Source of the DNA: Vespula vulgaris
Lineage: Eukaryota > Arthropoda > Insecta > Hymenoptera > Vespidae
Reading direction: 5' to 3'
NCBI RefSeq assembly: GCF_905475345.1
Contig: NC_066587.1
Location: 17,185,058 to 17,249,057, forward strand
DNA length: 64,000 nt
Part shown: positions 12,065-25,257 of the stretch, in pieces
Numbering within the stretch: position 1 is the stretch's first letter
How the letters are laid out: each line of letters opens with the position of its first letter
The notes under the pieces: generated by a model
Told to the model about the DNA's origin: nothing
Database searches by the model: none
The model's input: the letters and a program-made list of their open reading frames with translations, nothing else
Position numbers and translations under genes: made by a program

Positions 12065-13237
12065 GTCTCTTTCTCTGTCTCTCTGTCTGTTTCTCTCTCT
12101 CTCTCTCTCCCTCCTTCTATCTCTGTTTCTCACGCTGTCACGCTCTGTCTGTCTGAAATTGAGGCGTCAAAGGCTAAGACAGACGTGCGTTGTTTACGCG
12201 GCTCTTGGTTAATAATTAATCGTGCTTACCGAATAGATAGTCTCCTCCTCTGCTCTATGAGAAGGACTTAATCGTATGATCGATCGAACGAAATCTAGGT
12301 AATTTACTTTGTTTATTTTCCTTTTTTAATGTCTTTGCTCCATTTCGTTTACTCGTCCTCCTTTCTTTCCTTTATCCTTTTTCTTTTTCTTTTCTAGCTC
12401 TCTTTCGTTTTTCTTCCTCTTTTCTATTTTCTTTTTTCTTTTATACTTATTTTTCATTCTCCTCCTTCTCCTCCTCTTCTTCTTACCAGATTTAGTAAGA
12501 TTCGCCGCGAGGGGTAAATGTATTATCGTAACGACGATTAAAGTTCCATCATCCATTCGAAGATAAGAAAAACATTAAGGGAAAGGGATAAATAGATAAA
12601 TAGAATAGAAGTAAGATGATTTAACAAAGGCAATTTCCCTTTCGCCAACTTCAAAGTCGTAATTACTTATTCATTCGTTCATTAGTACCATTTGTAGACA
12701 GTTTGAAGAAGCAATTTCTTAAGGCTTTAAACTTCTCGATCCATCGCGAAGAGTATCCACGTGAATCAAACGCGATTTTACTTTCCTTCGAGAATCCGGA
12801 AAAGGGGAACGAGGGTGGGGACAGGCTGGAAGATAGGTACGACAGAGAGGAAGGAAGAGGAGCTTTCTTGAAAGTAATATCGTCGAAGAGGGACGAACCT
12901 CTCGGGGACATCACGTTAGAAAGAGAAAGAAAAAGAGAGAGAGAGAGAGAAGGAAAGGAGCTGCTGTTCGCCTTAAATATAAAATTCCGTTTACGTCGGT
13001 AGAACGATCCGTTGGCGAGATAGTCTGAGGGAAAAGAAAAGTCTCTCTTTCTCTCTTTCTCTCTCTCTTTCTCGACATAAAGACAGACGGAACGAAGTCG
13101 TGAGAAGGGGGGGAGGTAAACGGGGAGAAAGATCCTAAAGGCCAGTTTTTCGGTATCCTTGCGTCCGAAACGTGCTCGGCCATCGAAATCTTACGATCGA
13201 ATCGACCCTATCTCTCTCGTTCTTTCTTTCTCTCTTT

Positions 13238-13292
13238 CTATCTATCTGTCTATCTATCTATCTATCTATCTCTCTCTCTCTCTCTCTCTCTC
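13238..13292. repeat. (CTAT)n-(CT)n microsatellite
   Basis: Eight or so CTAT/CTGT units pass into pure CT. Confidence 0.94.
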
Positions 13293-13814
13293 GAAAAGAG
13301 TTAAAAGGCAAAGCCTTTTTCTACTCCACCTCCTCGTTCTTGATTCCTTCACATTGGTAGAATCGCAAAAATTTTCTTTCTCCGTGTGCTCGTCTTTTTT
13401 CTTCTTCTTCTTCTTCTTCTTCTTCTCTTCTTCTCTTCTTCTCCTTCTCCTATTTGTTCTTCTTCTCTTTCTACTCTTTCTTCGACGAATTCTTTCAGGA
13501 ATAGCCAAAATCGAAAAAGCTTCTTCCGCGAGAGAAATCCGCGATATGCGTTTGATTCGTAGTCGTTAGGTTGATAGGAAATGTTGTATGTTTGAGAGAG
13601 ATAGAGAGAGTGAGAAGAGAGAGAGAACGAGAGAACCTCTTCATGTTATACCTATAGGTTTCACGATTATGTCGATATCAAATACCACGAGCAAGTATAC
13701 TAGCTGGCAAGCACTTGGATCGTTGCACCGTTGAGTCTCCTTCATCGCGAAGACGCGTAGGTAGCGACAAAAGCAAAAGCAACGCGAACAGAAAGAGCAA
13801 GAGTAGCAACAAAG

Positions 13815-13880
13815 AGAAAGAGAGAGAGAGAGAGAGAGAGATGCAGCAGCAAAAGCAGGAGCAACAACAACACCAACAAC
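13815..13880. repeat. (GA)n followed by CAG/CAA triplets
   Basis: A 27-base GA run adjoins a CAG/CAA/CAC-rich stretch that would read Gln-rich on the plus strand. No gene context supports translation. Confidence 0.85.
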
Positions 13881-14241
13881 GACTTCGGGAACGAAGAGAA
13901 CGCCATTGGAGGGTTCGCATTGGTCTATTAAATTCCACGAGTAAAATCGTATTGTCTTTCCAGCCAGGCCCCGACGGCTAGGATGCGCGCGCTCAGAAGC
14001 ACTTCATTACCATATAATTTCCAGTTCCCTCGTGGATTACCGGTACTGCGGAATCGGTTCGTACGTATGTACACATGCATACACATATACATACATATAT
14101 ACACACATACATACATACATGAGGTATACGTCAAGGTATACCTGCATGTAACGTTTATTCCTACACATGTATACGTATATGAGTTTGTATGTTTTCCATC
14201 TACCTATCTGTGTACTTTTCTATATACATATATAAATATAT

Positions 14242-14245
14242 ACTG

Positions 14246-14276
<31 letters not shown>

Positions 14277-14277
14277 C

Positions 14278-14333
<56 letters not shown>

Positions 14334-14373
14334 GTGTACTCTTTTTCTCTGTCTCTCTGTCTGTCTCTCTCTT

Positions 14374-14406
<33 letters not shown>

Positions 14407-14409
14407 TTC
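14242..14409. repeat. (TA)n array followed by CT-rich tract
   Basis: Two TA runs (14244-14266 and 14283-14332) split by TGTATG units, then a CT/CTGT tract to 14409. Confidence 0.93.
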
Positions 14410-15502
14410 CGTGGTAACTTTGAGTACGTTTACTTAATGTATTCGCTCTCTTGGAGTACCTCGAGACATCGTAGCTCGGGGCATTAGGACGAGACTTTAA
14501 GGTCGGTGAAGGTGGAGGAAGAGGAGAAGAGGGATTGTCTTTTGCAGTCGACGTTAGTCGGGGGCTAAGGTAACTTCGTTTCCAACTCGCGCCAGCCACG
14601 GACGGATGTCGTTGGCGGATGCATGCCCGTTTCTCGCTTGCTTCTCTCCTTCGCTCGCTTCGTTTCTCTTCTAAAACGAACTACTCGCTTCTTCGTGTTT
14701 CAGAGTGTCTCTACGTATTCATCTTTATGGTGTGTAGTACCTGTGTATATGTATATACACATATTTCTCTGTGTGTGTAACACTCTCTCTCTCTCTCTCG
14801 GTCTCTCTCTCTCTCTCTCTGTCTGTCTGTCTATCTGTCTGTCTTTATCTCTCTCTATTTATCTATCTCACTCGTTCTTACTCGCTTGCGTGCTTTTCCC
14901 GTGTCAATAAAGTTCGATAAAATACCATGCTAAAGTCAAGTCTCGTGGTATCGCGTCGATCTGACATTTTAGCGCCCGGAGGTATTGCCAAGCGATTTTT
15001 CGCTCGCGAGTTAGGCGACACGTACACATAGATAAATAAATGTGTACGTATACACGCGTATACAACTAAGTATAGATGTTCTTCTTGCTCATGGACTATG
15101 GCGTAGGTATACATACATACACACACATATATATATACATATCTGAGAATAGATTAGAACCGAGTGGGCAAACGCGTGTTAAATTTTTCTTTCCCAAATG
15201 GAATTTCTTTATCGCAGTAACTCGATAATTAATAGTCGATACGGTATCGTCTATACGAGTCGATCGATCGATCGATCGATCAAATACGATCGGCCACACG
15301 GTTTACGTTAGAAACCATAGTGAACACCAAAGGACCATTTTGCGTTCTCGAAACTGAGAGAAGCCATTATTGTTGAACGAAAGTGTGGATTAGGTTGAAC
15401 GACGAAACAGTATCTCTCTAGTGGTCTCTCTAGGTTTAGGAAAGAGCTTGACTATCGGTCGACACAGTGGCCCATTAAATTCCATGGAAACGAGTTTTGG
15501 GT

Positions 15503-15506
<4 letters not shown>

Positions 15507-15556
<50 letters not shown>

Positions 15557-15557
15557 G
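15507..15557. repeat. (CT)n microsatellite
   Basis: Forty-five bases of perfect CT followed by CTGT. Confidence 0.95.
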
Positions 15558-15925
15558 TTCGTTTGAATTTAGAACGAGGATTCCATACTCTAACTCGCTG
15601 CATCGTTTTCCTTTAAACTCTTTCCGATAGTCCCTGCTTGCAATCTCAAAGACTCCAAGATTTTCTATCAATTTCAAAAACAAAAGAGACTTCATTCAAG
15701 CTAGAGAGAGAGTAAGGAACTTTATAATTCATTTTCTGATATTATATATATATACATATATACGCTTCATTGTAATATATATGTAATACATAAATGCACC
15801 GTAAAGTTTGATTAATATTTTATAATATAGGAAGGAGCGCCCATACATTTTTATCAATATTACATGAAAGTAGAGAAATTTTATATCCGCATAACGTCTA
15901 CTTACGTACATATACATATATATAT

Positions 15926-15976
15926 ACATACATACATACATACATACATACATACATACATACATACATACATACA

Positions 15977-16012
<36 letters not shown>

Positions 16013-16020
16013 TATATATA
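15926..16020. repeat. (CATA)n-(TA)n microsatellite
   Basis: About twenty perfect CATA units then TA. It lies 270 bases left of a still longer CATA array. Confidence 0.96.
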
Positions 16021-16287
16021 AATTCTACGATTAAATTCCCTTTAAATATTCCTACGAGATACATCTCGTCCGTAACTAAGGCTCATTTAATAATCATTTT
16101 GATCTGATACAAAAGTCAAACATAATTCGCCATTATCATTAGTACCATACATTTACATAAAATTTATCCAACTTCATCGTGCATCAAAGTAACGGAAGGT
16201 AGTAGTAGCAGTCCTGGGCATTTTCGTAATCCACCCTTTGACCACCATCCCCAGAATTTTGTGAACCGTACATTACATTCCGCTCTC

Positions 16288-16528
16288 ATACATATACATA
16301 CATACATACATACATACATACATACATACATACATACATACATACATACATTTATACATACATACATACATTTATACATACATACATACATTTATACATA
16401 CATACATACATTTATACATGCATACATACATACATACATACATACATACATACATACATACATACATACATACATACATACATACATACATACATACATA
16501 CATACATACATACATTTATACATACATA
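16288..16528. repeat. Very long (CATA)n array
   Basis: About 240 bases of CATA with regularly placed TTTATA interruptions (near 16350, 16370, 16390, 16410 and 16515). The repeated interruption suggests the array grew by duplicating a longer unit of about 20 bases. It translates as Tyr-Ile-His-Thr or Met-Tyr-Val-Cys runs, which are not real proteins. Confidence 0.97.
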
Positions 16529-16638
16529 GTAAGGACTCGTACGATATGACACAGTACGTATGCTTGTGCGCACGCGGTCGCGTTGAAAGGACCGTGAAAG
16601 GATTTCAAATGCGAGGCAGAGTCTATTCAGTCTTTCTC

Positions 16639-16669
<31 letters not shown>

Positions 16670-16796
16670 ATACCAGGCAGAAAAGTACACACGCGGGGCC
16701 GCCCTTAGACACGACGTACTACATAATAGATAATTCATAAGCATTTCCTACGACGCGTATACTACGTGAGCGAGGACTTACGGATTAAGTGGGAGG

Positions 16797-16822
16797 ACGA
16801 CGACGACGACGACGACGACGAT
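16797..16822. repeat. (GAC)n array
   Basis: Eight to nine perfect GAC units. Confidence 0.94.
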
Positions 16823-16869
16823 ATTTGCGTGTATTTGTCTCTCTGCGTCTATCTCTTTCTTTCTCTTTT

Positions 16870-16873
<4 letters not shown>

Positions 16874-16909
<36 letters not shown>

Positions 16910-16972
16910 AATATATGTTCTTTAGAGATACGTACTTTTAGTCGTAGAGTACTACGAGTTGTGGCTTCAACG

Positions 16973-17020
<48 letters not shown>
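16874..17020. repeat. Two (CT)n arrays
   Basis: Pure CT at 16874-16907 and 16975-17020, flanking 67 bases of unique DNA. Confidence 0.95.
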
Positions 17021-17023
<3 letters not shown>

Positions 17024-17105
17024 ATTCTTTTACACACACTCATGATCTATGAGATTCACATTGCACGGTTATACATATACCCGTATCAATACATACATAT
17101 CTATA

Positions 17106-17109
<4 letters not shown>

Positions 17110-17162
<53 letters not shown>
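17110..17162. repeat. (TA)n array
   Basis: About 53 bases of perfect TA, flanked by imperfect TACA/TATG units. Confidence 0.96.
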
Positions 17163-17169
<7 letters not shown>

Positions 17170-17665
17170 ATATGTATTTATACATATATGTATATATTTA
17201 TACATGTAATACAGTGTAGTACGCGTTGTGTGTGTATGTGTGTGTATATATTTATATATATATATATGTATATATATGCATATATTCACGTATGTATGCG
17301 ATGCGTATGCGTTCTTATGTGACACACAAGAAACAAGTACATTCACTAGCGAACAAATATGCGAAGGGAGAAAAATAGCGGCACTCGCGAGATCTACGAT
17401 AAACGAAGCTTCAGGACGGTACGGGTAACGATGCATCGTATGCGTGTACGTGTACGTGTACGTGTGCGCGTGCTCGCGAGAGCACGTCCGCCTCATCCTT
17501 GGCACATCACCGGACTCACATTATAGTAACGCTTTTCCACTCAATTTTTCCCCGGCTATCATACTGATGGTAATACCTACTCGTTTTCACGCCTAAATTA
17601 ACCGACAGGGTTTACTTGCTCTCGTCATTTTACATGACTTTATATTTTTTTTCTTTCTTTTCTTC

Positions 17666-17699
<34 letters not shown>

Positions 17700-20600
17700 T
17701 TCGTATTGTATTATATCGTATTTTTTATTTTCTTCTTCTTCTTCTTCTTCTTATTATTATTATTATCTTTTTCTTTTTTTTTCTTTTTCTTTTCCTTTTT
17801 GTTTAATTTTAAATTATAATTACAAAAAGAGATCGTTCTCCTCGTTTAACTTCTCTCTCGTTCTCTGTCTCTCTCCCTCTGTCAATCTCTTTTGAAATCT
17901 TGTCGTACTTGAAAGATTCGAAGTGAATCTCGATTCGTTTGCCGTTCCAGTTTGCATCGTACTCCGGATGCATTTCGTTTGCAATTAAACAACAAACTGA
18001 ATCGCGTCGGTACGAGTCACGAAACTCGAGACTTTCAAGAACAGTCCGTAGATAGTTCCAAGAGTGCTACTTACTCATTCATTACGCTTTAATCCGAATG
18101 ACTTCGTATTTAAATGTCCGTCCGTTTGAAATCAGAAGATGAAAGAATTAGAGCGTGACCGTGGACGTTGATTCAATACGAGACTCGGTTGAGTATGTCG
18201 CGTTCGTAATTGTTGTTATTGTTATCGTTATTTAATAGATACATACGTTTGACATAAAGAATATAAATATAATAAAACGATGAATAAAGTCTCTTGAATG
18301 ACTTCGTTAATTCGTATAAATTTGTTCGATCGTTTTGATTATCGTTGAATAGAATAATCCTTCGTGTATGCGTAATAGTAATTTGATAATAACTTAATCA
18401 CGAGAAATATTATCAAAATATTTTTATACTTTCGATTCGTAGTGAAAAAGAAATTGAATGATCCTTAGTCGAGTCCGGTCTCTGTGCATTATCCTTGCGT
18501 TATTATTCGATGATTATCGTTCTTCGTACACGAACCGAGCAATTATTACAGAAGAAGAAGAAGAAGAAGAAAAAGAACAACAAGAAGAACAAGAAAAAGG
18601 ACTAAGAAGAAGAATGAAGAAGAGTGAAGTGGTAACAGAGAACAGCAGCGGCAACAGCATCCTCGTGAAATTTTGATTCGTAGAATCCGCAACTACCTGG
18701 CTAGCGTTTTGCGGTGTACAGAAAATATCTTTCAGGAGGAGGCATTGCGTGCAGGATAATCGGTGCCTTTTCAAGCTGCCTGTACGTCGTCGCTCGTATT
18801 CGCTCTTTTCGAGCTCACAGACCTCAACGGAGACACCGCATGCGAGCGAGCGTTAGATTATTATTCGTTCGTTTACTCCTGACGACGGGGAATAATTTTA
18901 ACGTGAAAGAGTCGCTGGATGAACGTCTGCTCACGAGAGATAGATAGAAAGAGAGAAAGAGAGAACGAGAATACGCTCTTTTACCGTTTTTCCTTCTTTA
19001 CGTGCACCTCTGAGGATCTCTATCGATCCTTTGAGAATATTATTCCGATTGAATCGTAAATCGCGAGTAGAAAATTGTCGTTTACTTATCTTTTCTTTCT
19101 TGTTTTTCTTTTTCTTTTTCTTTTTTTTTTCTTTTTTTAATACAGGTATGTGTGTGTGTGTGCGCGCGCGTGCGTGTGTATATGTGTCACTATTGATAAT
19201 CAATCAAGTTATTATCAATCGTTAATAATTCTAACTCGATCAATTTACGAAATTTTTTTTCTTTTTTCTTATGGATATGGAGAAGAAATTTGCGGGATAT
19301 ATTTCTCGCGATAGTAATTTTACATTTATTAAGTATTATTTACAGGGCGTACTTATATCTTCGATTTTCAAAGGACGTTAAATCCGCTTTAAAAATTCGG
19401 TTGTCCGAGCAAAAGGGAGTGGGCAGGGGATAAGGAAAACATAAACCGATCTGTTTCTATTGGACGTGTACACCACGTATATATATCCATATCCACATAC
19501 ACATACACACACACACATACACATATATATATATATATAAAGATACAATACGAAGTATAGAGAATTGCTTTGGAGGTCATACTTTCAGAGGTGCTGCTGG
19601 CTTTGCGAACAATGGCCAGTTGTGTCTCATTGTCAGAAGGCACCACGCGTCGGAGGTTTCTCCCTTCCTACGTCGGCACACAGATTCTATATACGAAACC
19701 CTTGAATTTTTCTTTCTTGGAGTACTTTGGCGAGAGAGTTACATACATATACACTCAATCGTGAATTTTTCGACGTCGAGATAGGTATAAGTAGTATAGA
19801 CACACACACGCGCGCGCCCGTGCATACACCATAAGGCTACAACATCATTCGAATTGCTTGCATGTTATTTCTCGAATATCTCACCATGCTTACGGATCGA
19901 TCGAGAGATCAGATATCGATCTCTTTTCCAAGCATGTTCTTACTTACTCCAATTCAGTTTTTTTTTGTTCTCCTCCCTCTTCGTTTTTTTTTTTTTTTGT
20001 TTTAATTTTTACAATTTTTGTTTTCTTTCGTGTGTATGTGTGCGCGGAATCATAGTGTCTAGACCGTTAGGATGATGCTGCTGCGTAACGGCCGTACTAT
20101 CGGAAAGAATGGTGGGAGAGCAAAGGTTCGTTTCAATCTCGGATGCATGCACTTCTCGATATCGGTGCAGAAACGTACAAATGGCTATGCACCGGTCCGA
20201 CAGATCTACTCTTCTATTTCTCTCTGTGTAATGGACGAATAGGGGAGTGAAAGAACAGTTGGAGAGGGAGGAGGGTTTACAGGAAGGTAAAGAGAGTGGG
20301 TTCAATCGAGACATTCCGATCCGCATTTCCTTATTGCTGTTCGACCGATGGATGGATCTATCGGTCATTATGATAATAATTTTCCGGTTCGACGAGTTGG
20401 TCCGTTCGATAGGGGAATTGTTTCTTTTTAAATGTTCAAATATCTCCTATATCTCGATATATTTTACATTTCTATGTGATCGAATTGTAAAACGTTTGAA
20501 ATGTTTTTTTTTCTCATTGTATACTTTCGTGTATACTCGACGAGTGTACTTAACGTTATATTTTTTTAATCGTGTCAACTACGGTAAATACATTATTTCA

Positions 20601-21690
20601 GTTCGCGTTGTTTAACGAACTTAAACCTTTGCGCTCTTGTGACTCGACATTTTTTTTTAGATCGACCTGCTAATAATCTTTTTTATTACAAGATTTTATA
20701 TTTTTTATATTTTTAATTAGAATAAGTTAATTGAAACGAAATATATATATATAGAAAAAGAAATAAAGAGTGCGAAGAGAATTAACAGAGAATATCGTTG
20801 CATTAACTCGTTAGACGTCAACAATACGATTTTATAATATTAATCTAATATGAAAAATCGGACGTTTCGTATACAACAATCGAATAATTTGACGTATACA
20901 TTTACACTTGTCAAAATAAAACGTAACGTCCTTAGAGTCAAATTGTCATGTGGATTTAAACGTCATTTTTAAAACTATCATTCCTACGTAGTTTAATCGT
21001 ACTATATAATTAATTATTCCGCATCGTATGACATATAGCTGATCGATCAATCAAGACTCATTTTTCTGTGACGTGCAGCACACGCACACACGAGTATGAA
21101 TTTTTTTTTATAGAAGAGTAGACACATCTATATAGGTAGATATACATATACATACATACATATAAATAAATAAATAAATATATATATATATACACACACA
21201 CACACGCATACACTTAATATGGAAAATATTCGTAGCACGTTTCATCGTGGTGTATTATCAGGAAAATTACAAGCCCAACGACTGATGAATATCATTCATC
21301 GTCATCGAGATTCCGGAGCCGTGCATTATCGTTTATTTTCGATGCGGAAAATGTATGCTTCCGTAGTACACCGATAGAAGCTCATCGGCAATGTCGCTCG
21401 TTTCTGCTCTCAATTTTCACCTATGTACGTCGATCTTTCTTTCCTCTCTCTCTCTCTCTCTTCCTCTCTACTTCCCTCTCTTTCTCTTTTAACCTTCTCT
21501 CACTCTTCTGAATTCACGTATTCGTTGAGAGACGACGAGTCGTGTCCGTTCTATGTCACTGTAAATCGCAATTATCGTCGCCCATGGAAATTCATTAGGT
21601 CTGCACGACCATTGTAAACAAATGCGAGCGAGAGGAGAACGAGTCGTTCTCTCGAGAAACAGAATAAGAGAGGGAGAAAGAGAGAAAGAG

Positions 21691-21743
21691 AGTGTGTGTG
21701 TGTATGAGAGAGAGAGAGAGAGAGAAAAAGAGAGAGAGAGAAA
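21691..21743. repeat. (GT)n/(GA)n compound repeat
   Basis: A short GT run then GA with AAAG interruptions. Confidence 0.9.
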
Positions 21744-22170
21744 CGAAGGTAGACGGATAGACCGATTTATTCTGATTCGCGGCATGGATACAACAACAGA
21801 GGACACATACACGTACATACGTACGAATACACTAGTCGAAACATGTACACAAATATATATGTATATATATATATATATAGATACACATTTGCAAGGTTTA
21901 CGTTCTATTAGCGTTGATCTTCTCTACGAGAACACTCGTCTTTGTTTGTTTTTTTTTTTTTAACTTCCAAGAGTTACGTCGAAGTTCGGAATTGGAAATA
22001 ATTGAGACGCTATTAACGATACGACCATCTGTGTTGGTAGTATCGTCGATGGATTTGGATGACGACGATAACGAAGACGATCATGTTACGAATTAGTTCA
22101 GCCATTAACACCGTCGATTTTATTTCCAAATTTATTTTCGTCAAGAAAATGAGTCTATATCTAATTGAAA

Positions 22171-22173
<3 letters not shown>

Positions 22174-22209
<36 letters not shown>
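22174..22209. repeat. (TA)n array
   Basis: Thirty-six bases of perfect TA. Confidence 0.94.
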
Positions 22210-22214
<5 letters not shown>

Positions 22215-22372
22215 AAACGTAGAATTTGTTAGATTTATATGATCGTAAATCATAACGTAAATCAATACCGAGTGCGTTCTTTTACCTTTACGTCTTTTTT
22301 TTTTATTATCACCATTACTCATGAATATGACAATCGTATTTGCCGTTGAAGTTTCGTAGATATTTTCAAAAA

Positions 22373-22402
22373 GACAGACAGACAGACAGATAGACGGACA
22401 GA

Positions 22403-22453
<51 letters not shown>

Positions 22454-22455
22454 CG
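22373..22455. repeat. (GACA)n-(GA)n compound repeat
   Basis: Six GACA/GATA units then about 50 bases of GA. Confidence 0.94.
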
Positions 22456-23247
22456 AGAAACGACGTTACAGGATTAAACATCAAGAGTAGAGAAGTCTCC
22501 GATTCGAAGATATTCGTCAAGATTATTATCGGCCATCTCTCGAACGGTCAATCGGCTCTTCTGGAATTACCCGAGCGCGTAATAACCATCCGTAATGCAG
22601 TAGGGGATAAATCAAATTATTAGGAGGTTCGATCCCTCGTAAATCTCAGTGGTGCGTTCGGTTCGACGGAATTAGCTTCATAGGGTGGACGGTTGGTTAA
22701 GATAGGAGAAACGATTTCTCGTTTCGCGTCTCGTAGATATAGTCGTCAATGGGATGATTTCGAGTTTCGTTCGGTGGAGATAAGTAAATTAGCGGATGGT
22801 GGTTGTTTCCTTCGGACGAGCGTGTTTTCGATCGAGTTAGCATAGTTCGGAAATCACTCGAACGTATAAGATACGTTCGAGAGAGAAGAAAAAAAAAATA
22901 AAAGATGAGATGGGAAGGGAGAAGGTAGAGAAGGAGATAGTGAAGGAGGAGATGGTGGTACGAACGTGTAGTAAGAAGCTAATCGTGGAAGACGAGGCTT
23001 CCCTTGGGCAGTCTGCTGTCCGATGCACGACCGATCGTGAGGAGGATACACGAGAGTTGTTCGCTCATCCATCTTCGTGAGGAGAACTCCGTCATCATCG
23101 ACGTCATCGAATACAACTTGAAACGAGTATACAACGAAATTCGGACCATTCGATTTTCCTAATAATCTTTTCATCTTATAGGCGTGTTCCTATCGAAAGA
23201 AAAAGAGAAAAATATTTATATATGTATGTATGTATATATGTAGAAAG

Positions 23248-23249
<2 letters not shown>

Positions 23250-23296
<47 letters not shown>
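23250..23296. repeat. (GA)n array
   Basis: Forty-seven bases of perfect GA, preceded by TATG units (23217-23240). Confidence 0.95.
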
Positions 23297-23301
<5 letters not shown>

Positions 23302-23362
23302 TGAAAAAGAAATGAAAAGAAGAAGAGAAAACGAAAGAACGAAAGAAGGCCAGTAAGTAAGA

Positions 23363-23410
23363 GGGTGGGAGGGAGATAGGTAGGGATGGAGGGTGATGAG
23401 GGTAGCAGGG
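23363..23410 (+). other. G-quadruplex motif
   Basis: Seven GGG runs on the plus strand; the first three are separated by single bases and the rest by loops of 4-9 bases. It meets the usual G-quadruplex pattern, though with longer loops than the one at 3063. Confidence 0.6.
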
Positions 23411-23648
23411 AAGAGAGTAATTTACAAGAAGAACTCGGGCCTCTCTTGGATCGTGAGTTTGTACCACGGAGAGGTGAGTTTCTCGGCCGTCGGCTGTGCG
23501 GTATCGATATTACCAATAATTGTCGGCCCGAAAGGTTATCTCAAGAAAGCGTGCATAGCAAACTCCCCACCGTCGTCGATAAGTTATGAAACCCTTTTTT
23601 CCCTTTCTCTTCCATCCCTTTGACCATCCCACGTATATATATGTACAT

Positions 23649-23679
<31 letters not shown>

Positions 23680-23680
23680 C

Positions 23681-23777
23681 ATAGTATATAGGTAACATCA
23701 CGTACGTATGTACTATACATATGTATATACTTACATAGTATACCTATGTGTAGATAATTTGCGTACCTATATACTAT
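23681..23777. repeat. Inverted repeat with 14-bp perfect arms
   Basis: Arms ATAGTATATAGGTA (23681-23694) and its exact reverse complement (23764-23777) enclose 69 bases, which hold smaller nested palindromes such as CATAGTATACCTATG. It follows a CA/TA microsatellite. It could be the remnant of a small palindromic transposon; no target-site duplication is evident. Confidence 0.8.
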
Positions 23778-24044
23778 CTAAGTACACAATATAATAGTTT
23801 TGTGCAATGTTTAGAAAAATTTCTATCTACCTCTTCTCCCTTTTCTGTCCCATTAAAAATCATTATCCTTTAATGTCATTAGAATGAAATTTTCTCACGA
23901 AGTGAGTGCCTTTTAAATTAAAAAAGAAAGAAAGAAAGAAAGAAAAAATATTCATCGATTTGCGTGATCTCTTCTCATTTGACATTTCCTTTCTCCAGCT
24001 CGGTTCATTGAATAAAGGAAATCAGTGATCGGAAAAGGCGGCAC

Positions 24045-24045
24045 G

Positions 24046-24094
<49 letters not shown>
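24045..24094. repeat. (CTTA)n array
   Basis: Twelve perfect CTTA units. Confidence 0.96.
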
Positions 24095-24970
24095 GCCTCG
24101 GCTGGAATCAAAATCGCTTATGAGTTCTCTCAGAGAGTGGGCCTTCTCTCGATCTTCGCCGTTCGTTCACGATTATCGATGGAATGTGCTCGATCGGGGC
24201 ACGCTTCTTCTCTCTCTCTTTCTCTCTTTCTCTTTTTCTTTCTTTCTCTTTTCTCAAGATCCTCTTAGAGATCATCGTGTGAATCGAACTCTTCGTGGAT
24301 TAACAATTTCTCGAGATACGCACATTTTCTCTTTCTCTCTCTCTCTCACACACACACACACTTTATTTCTTTGTAAAGATCAGATAGTTTCCTTTCTCCC
24401 TTCTTCTCCAATCTAGAAAAGAAATCATCGTCGCGAAAATTCGTAAGATATCGAAAATCTCTAACTGGATTTCCCTTTTAAAATCTCCAAGATTATGTAT
24501 CTACGATTTCACGTGAAATAAGGAAAATCAACTTTCTCAAAGTTGTAGTCACGAAATCGAATCGAATATTCATTTTCTTACGTGATTATAAAGTTTCTAA
24601 TTAAACCCGTCCGGTTGGTTGGAGGTTCAAAAGGTCGAGCCGTTTTCAAGTCATTGGGAGTTCCTTCAGCCACGATCTTCGTCGCGTTGTAGTTACTTGA
24701 CGAGACGAGAGAGTCCTCGTCAAGATCCACGCGTTCTTGCCCTTTTTCAATCGTTTCCCGGGAGATTATCTTTCTTTTTCTCACCTTTCTTTCTTTCTTT
24801 CTTTCTTTCTTCTTTATCTTCTTCTTCTTCTTCTTCTTCTTCTTTTGTTTACGACTTCTTGCCGCTAAAGCGGCATAATTGCGTGGCACCGTTTACCCTC
24901 GTAATGCCGTGCCGTACCTACGATGGAATTTTCAAGCGTATTACAAAGAACGGGAAAGAAAATCTCTCTT

Positions 24971-25009
<39 letters not shown>

Positions 25010-25257
25010 ATCTTTATCTTTATCTTTCGTCTACGTCTTTTCTTCTCTTTTCTTCTCTCACGAAGTGCTAACAGGCTGTTACGCCGAGGACTTGTGCAAA
25101 CCGTCTGCTGTGGCCGTCCGTCGTGCGCTGTCCACTATAATTTGCGAAAGAAGAAGAAATGATAACCACAGTGTCGTCGTCAATGAAAGGAAATGCTATA
25201 AGAGCACCGTTCGGTACACTCGCGGCGGTTCGTCCTTCACCTACGACCCCTCGTCCA

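Larger units (their letters stand above)
12001..16287. other. Dense microsatellite region
   Basis: No supported gene. Beyond the arrays listed separately there are CT tracts at 12024-12118, 13041-13072, 14339-14409 and 14783-14871, TTC triplets at 13393-13428 and GATC units at 15260-15281. Unique pieces occur at 12130-12330, 12640-12900, 13490-13760, 14420-14700, 14900-15060 and 15560-15700. Confidence 0.65.
16529..20000. other. Repeat-rich then mostly unique noncoding DNA
   Basis: No supported gene. 17300-17640 and 17820-18450 are non-repetitive. A 72-residue frame at 18458-18676 starts with a weak hydrophobic N-terminus and then crosses GAA repeats. A 200-base unique stretch at 18690-18910 is open in one plus frame without similarity I recognise. 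Tracts occur at 17672-17766 (CT, TTC, TTA), 19146-19182 (TG/CG) and 19491-19540 (CA/TA). Confidence 0.6.
20001..24040. other. Largely unique noncoding DNA with scattered arrays
   Basis: No supported gene. 20040-20400 is GC-moderate unique DNA, 20400-21060 is AT-rich and unique, 21215-21420 is unique, and 22490-23180 is one of the longer non-repetitive stretches in the window. Repeats not listed separately: 21128-21212 (TACA, AAAT, TA, CA) and 23649-23680 (CA/TA). Confidence 0.6.

Noticed and set aside
15260..15281. (GATC)n as a possible regulatory palindrome
   Set aside because: It is a short tandem tetranucleotide; a similar run occurs at 46040-46055, and both are explained as microsatellites.
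15926..16528. Long frames of Met-Tyr-Val-Cys or Tyr-Ile-His-Thr repeats
   Set aside because: These are translations of CATA arrays and not proteins.
16626..16650. TCAGTCTTTCTCTCTC resembling the start of miR-14
   Set aside because: The match is explained by the adjoining CT microsatellite, differs from the known miRNA and shows no hairpin.
18458..18676. 72-codon ORF with weak hydrophobic N-terminus and acidic run
   Set aside because: The acidic part is a GAA microsatellite and there is no splice or promoter context.
22620..22645. GGTTCGATCCC resembling a tRNA B box
   Set aside because: Only a 4-bp T-arm can form and no A box, anticodon arm or acceptor stem is found upstream.
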